A stretch of DNA of 6,249 bases from Nocardioides sp. Lineage in GTDB: Bacteria; Actinomycetota; Actinomycetes; Propionibacteriales; Nocardioidaceae. Each line of letters opens with the position of its first letter. Position 1 is the first letter of the stretch. Under the pieces are notes generated by a model. It saw only the letters and a program-made list of their open reading frames with translations, was not told the DNA's origin and searched no databases. Both the position numbers and the translations under genes were made by a program. This document shows positions 5,928 through 6,249 of the stretch, piece after piece. The stretch covers positions 1 through 6,249 of the forward strand of contig JAOPXF010000324.1 in NCBI GenBank assembly GCA_025965295.1, in the 5' to 3' direction.

Positions 5928-6249
5928 TCACTGCACGGGCCGCCCGACGGCCACCTCGGCCTCGGAGCGCAGGATGCAGAACTCGTTGCCCTCCGGGTCG
6001 GCCAGCACCACCCACCCAGTGCCCGGCCCATGCGTGCCCCGGAGGTCGTCGACCGTCGTCGCGCCGTGAGCGAGCAGCCGCTCGAGCTCCTCGTCACGGG
6101 TCCCGGTGCGCGGCCGGAGGTCGAAGTGGATGCGGTTCTTGCCGGCCTTGGTGTCGGGCACCTCGATGAAGAGGATCTGGTGCCCGGTCCCGACGTCGCG
6201 GATCGCCCGACAGGTTCGGGTCGCCGTCGAGGTCGGCGTAGCCGAGGAC
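5928..6249 (-). CDS. VOC family (glyoxalase-like, Glyoxalase_6 type) protein, C-terminal part, probable frameshift
   Basis: The 5' end lies beyond the right edge. From about 6205 down to the stop at 5928 the minus-strand frame reads AIRDVGTGHQILFIEVPDTK, then KNRIHFDLRP and WVVLADPEGNEFCIL, hallmarks of small actinobacterial VOC proteins of about 120-140 residues. Upstream of about 6206 the same frame reads an unlikely Ser/Thr-rich stretch. The adjacent frame instead gives VLGYADLDGDPNLS, the expected preceding part of the fold. Removing one base from the GGG run at 6206..6208 joins them as DPNLSAIRDV. So either the gene is frameshifted or the sequence has a 1-bp error. Both frames remain open to the edge. 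Substrate is unknown; many relatives are uncharacterised and lack a full metal site. It converges on the sigma operon with 30 bp between stops and shows no functional link to it. Confidence 0.8.
   Translation of the reverse strand, partial: SSATPTSTATRTCRAIRDVGTGHQILFIEVPDTKAGKNRIHFDLRPRTGTRDEELERLLAHGATTVDDLRGTHGPGTGWVVLADPEGNEFCILRSEAEVAVGRPVQ

Noticed and set aside
5816..6169. 117-codon plus-strand frame over the operon end and VOC gene
   Set aside because: It overlaps the membrane protein C-terminus and is antisense to the well-supported VOC motifs. The Arg/Pro-rich composition is typical of a shadow frame.

Overview
This is a GC-rich (visibly around 70%) stretch of actinobacterial chromosome. 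GC-ending codons dominate, GTG starts are common, and genes join by ATGA or GTGA overlaps. The gene set (long actinobacterial Mfd, MgtC family protein, MltB-like transglycosylase, SigE-family sigma factor with a membrane partner, Glyoxalase_6-type VOC protein) fits a Nocardioides-like member of the Propionibacteriales. That placement is inference; no rRNA or tRNA is present to confirm it.

Layout. From 1 to 2234 (minus) is the N-terminal ~744 codons of mfd, running off the left edge just after the translocase Walker A motif. From 2235 to 2414 is a divergent intergenic region with an 18-bp-arm inverted repeat and a GC-rich hairpin. From 2415 to 3149 (plus) is an MgtC/SapB family membrane protein with a C-terminal ACT-like domain. 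It converges, with five bases between stops, on a secreted or membrane-anchored lytic transglycosylase (3155..3925, minus). That gene overlaps by 4 nt the stop of a pstB remnant (3922..4173, minus), which keeps only the last 83 residues of the phosphate-importer ATPase.

At about 4173/4174 the pstB homology stops abruptly. What follows is a plus-strand two-gene operon: a SigE-family ECF-type sigma factor (4243..4734), overlapped by ATGA with a single-pass membrane protein that has a propeller-like outer domain (4731..5897). An ECF-like promoter may precede it. The right edge holds the C-terminal part of a VOC/glyoxalase-like gene on the minus strand (5928..6249), apparently frameshifted near 6206.

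How the parts work together. Mfd is housekeeping transcription-coupled repair. The sigma/membrane pair looks like a self-contained envelope-signalling unit. The most unusual thing is the junction at 4173/4174. The pst operon end is cut inside the Walker B region, so the transglycosylase behind it is left without its upstream operon, and the sigma operon starts only about 70 bases away on the other strand. A deletion, another rearrangement or an assembly join could each produce this. I see no transposase, CRISPR array, RNA gene or phage gene.
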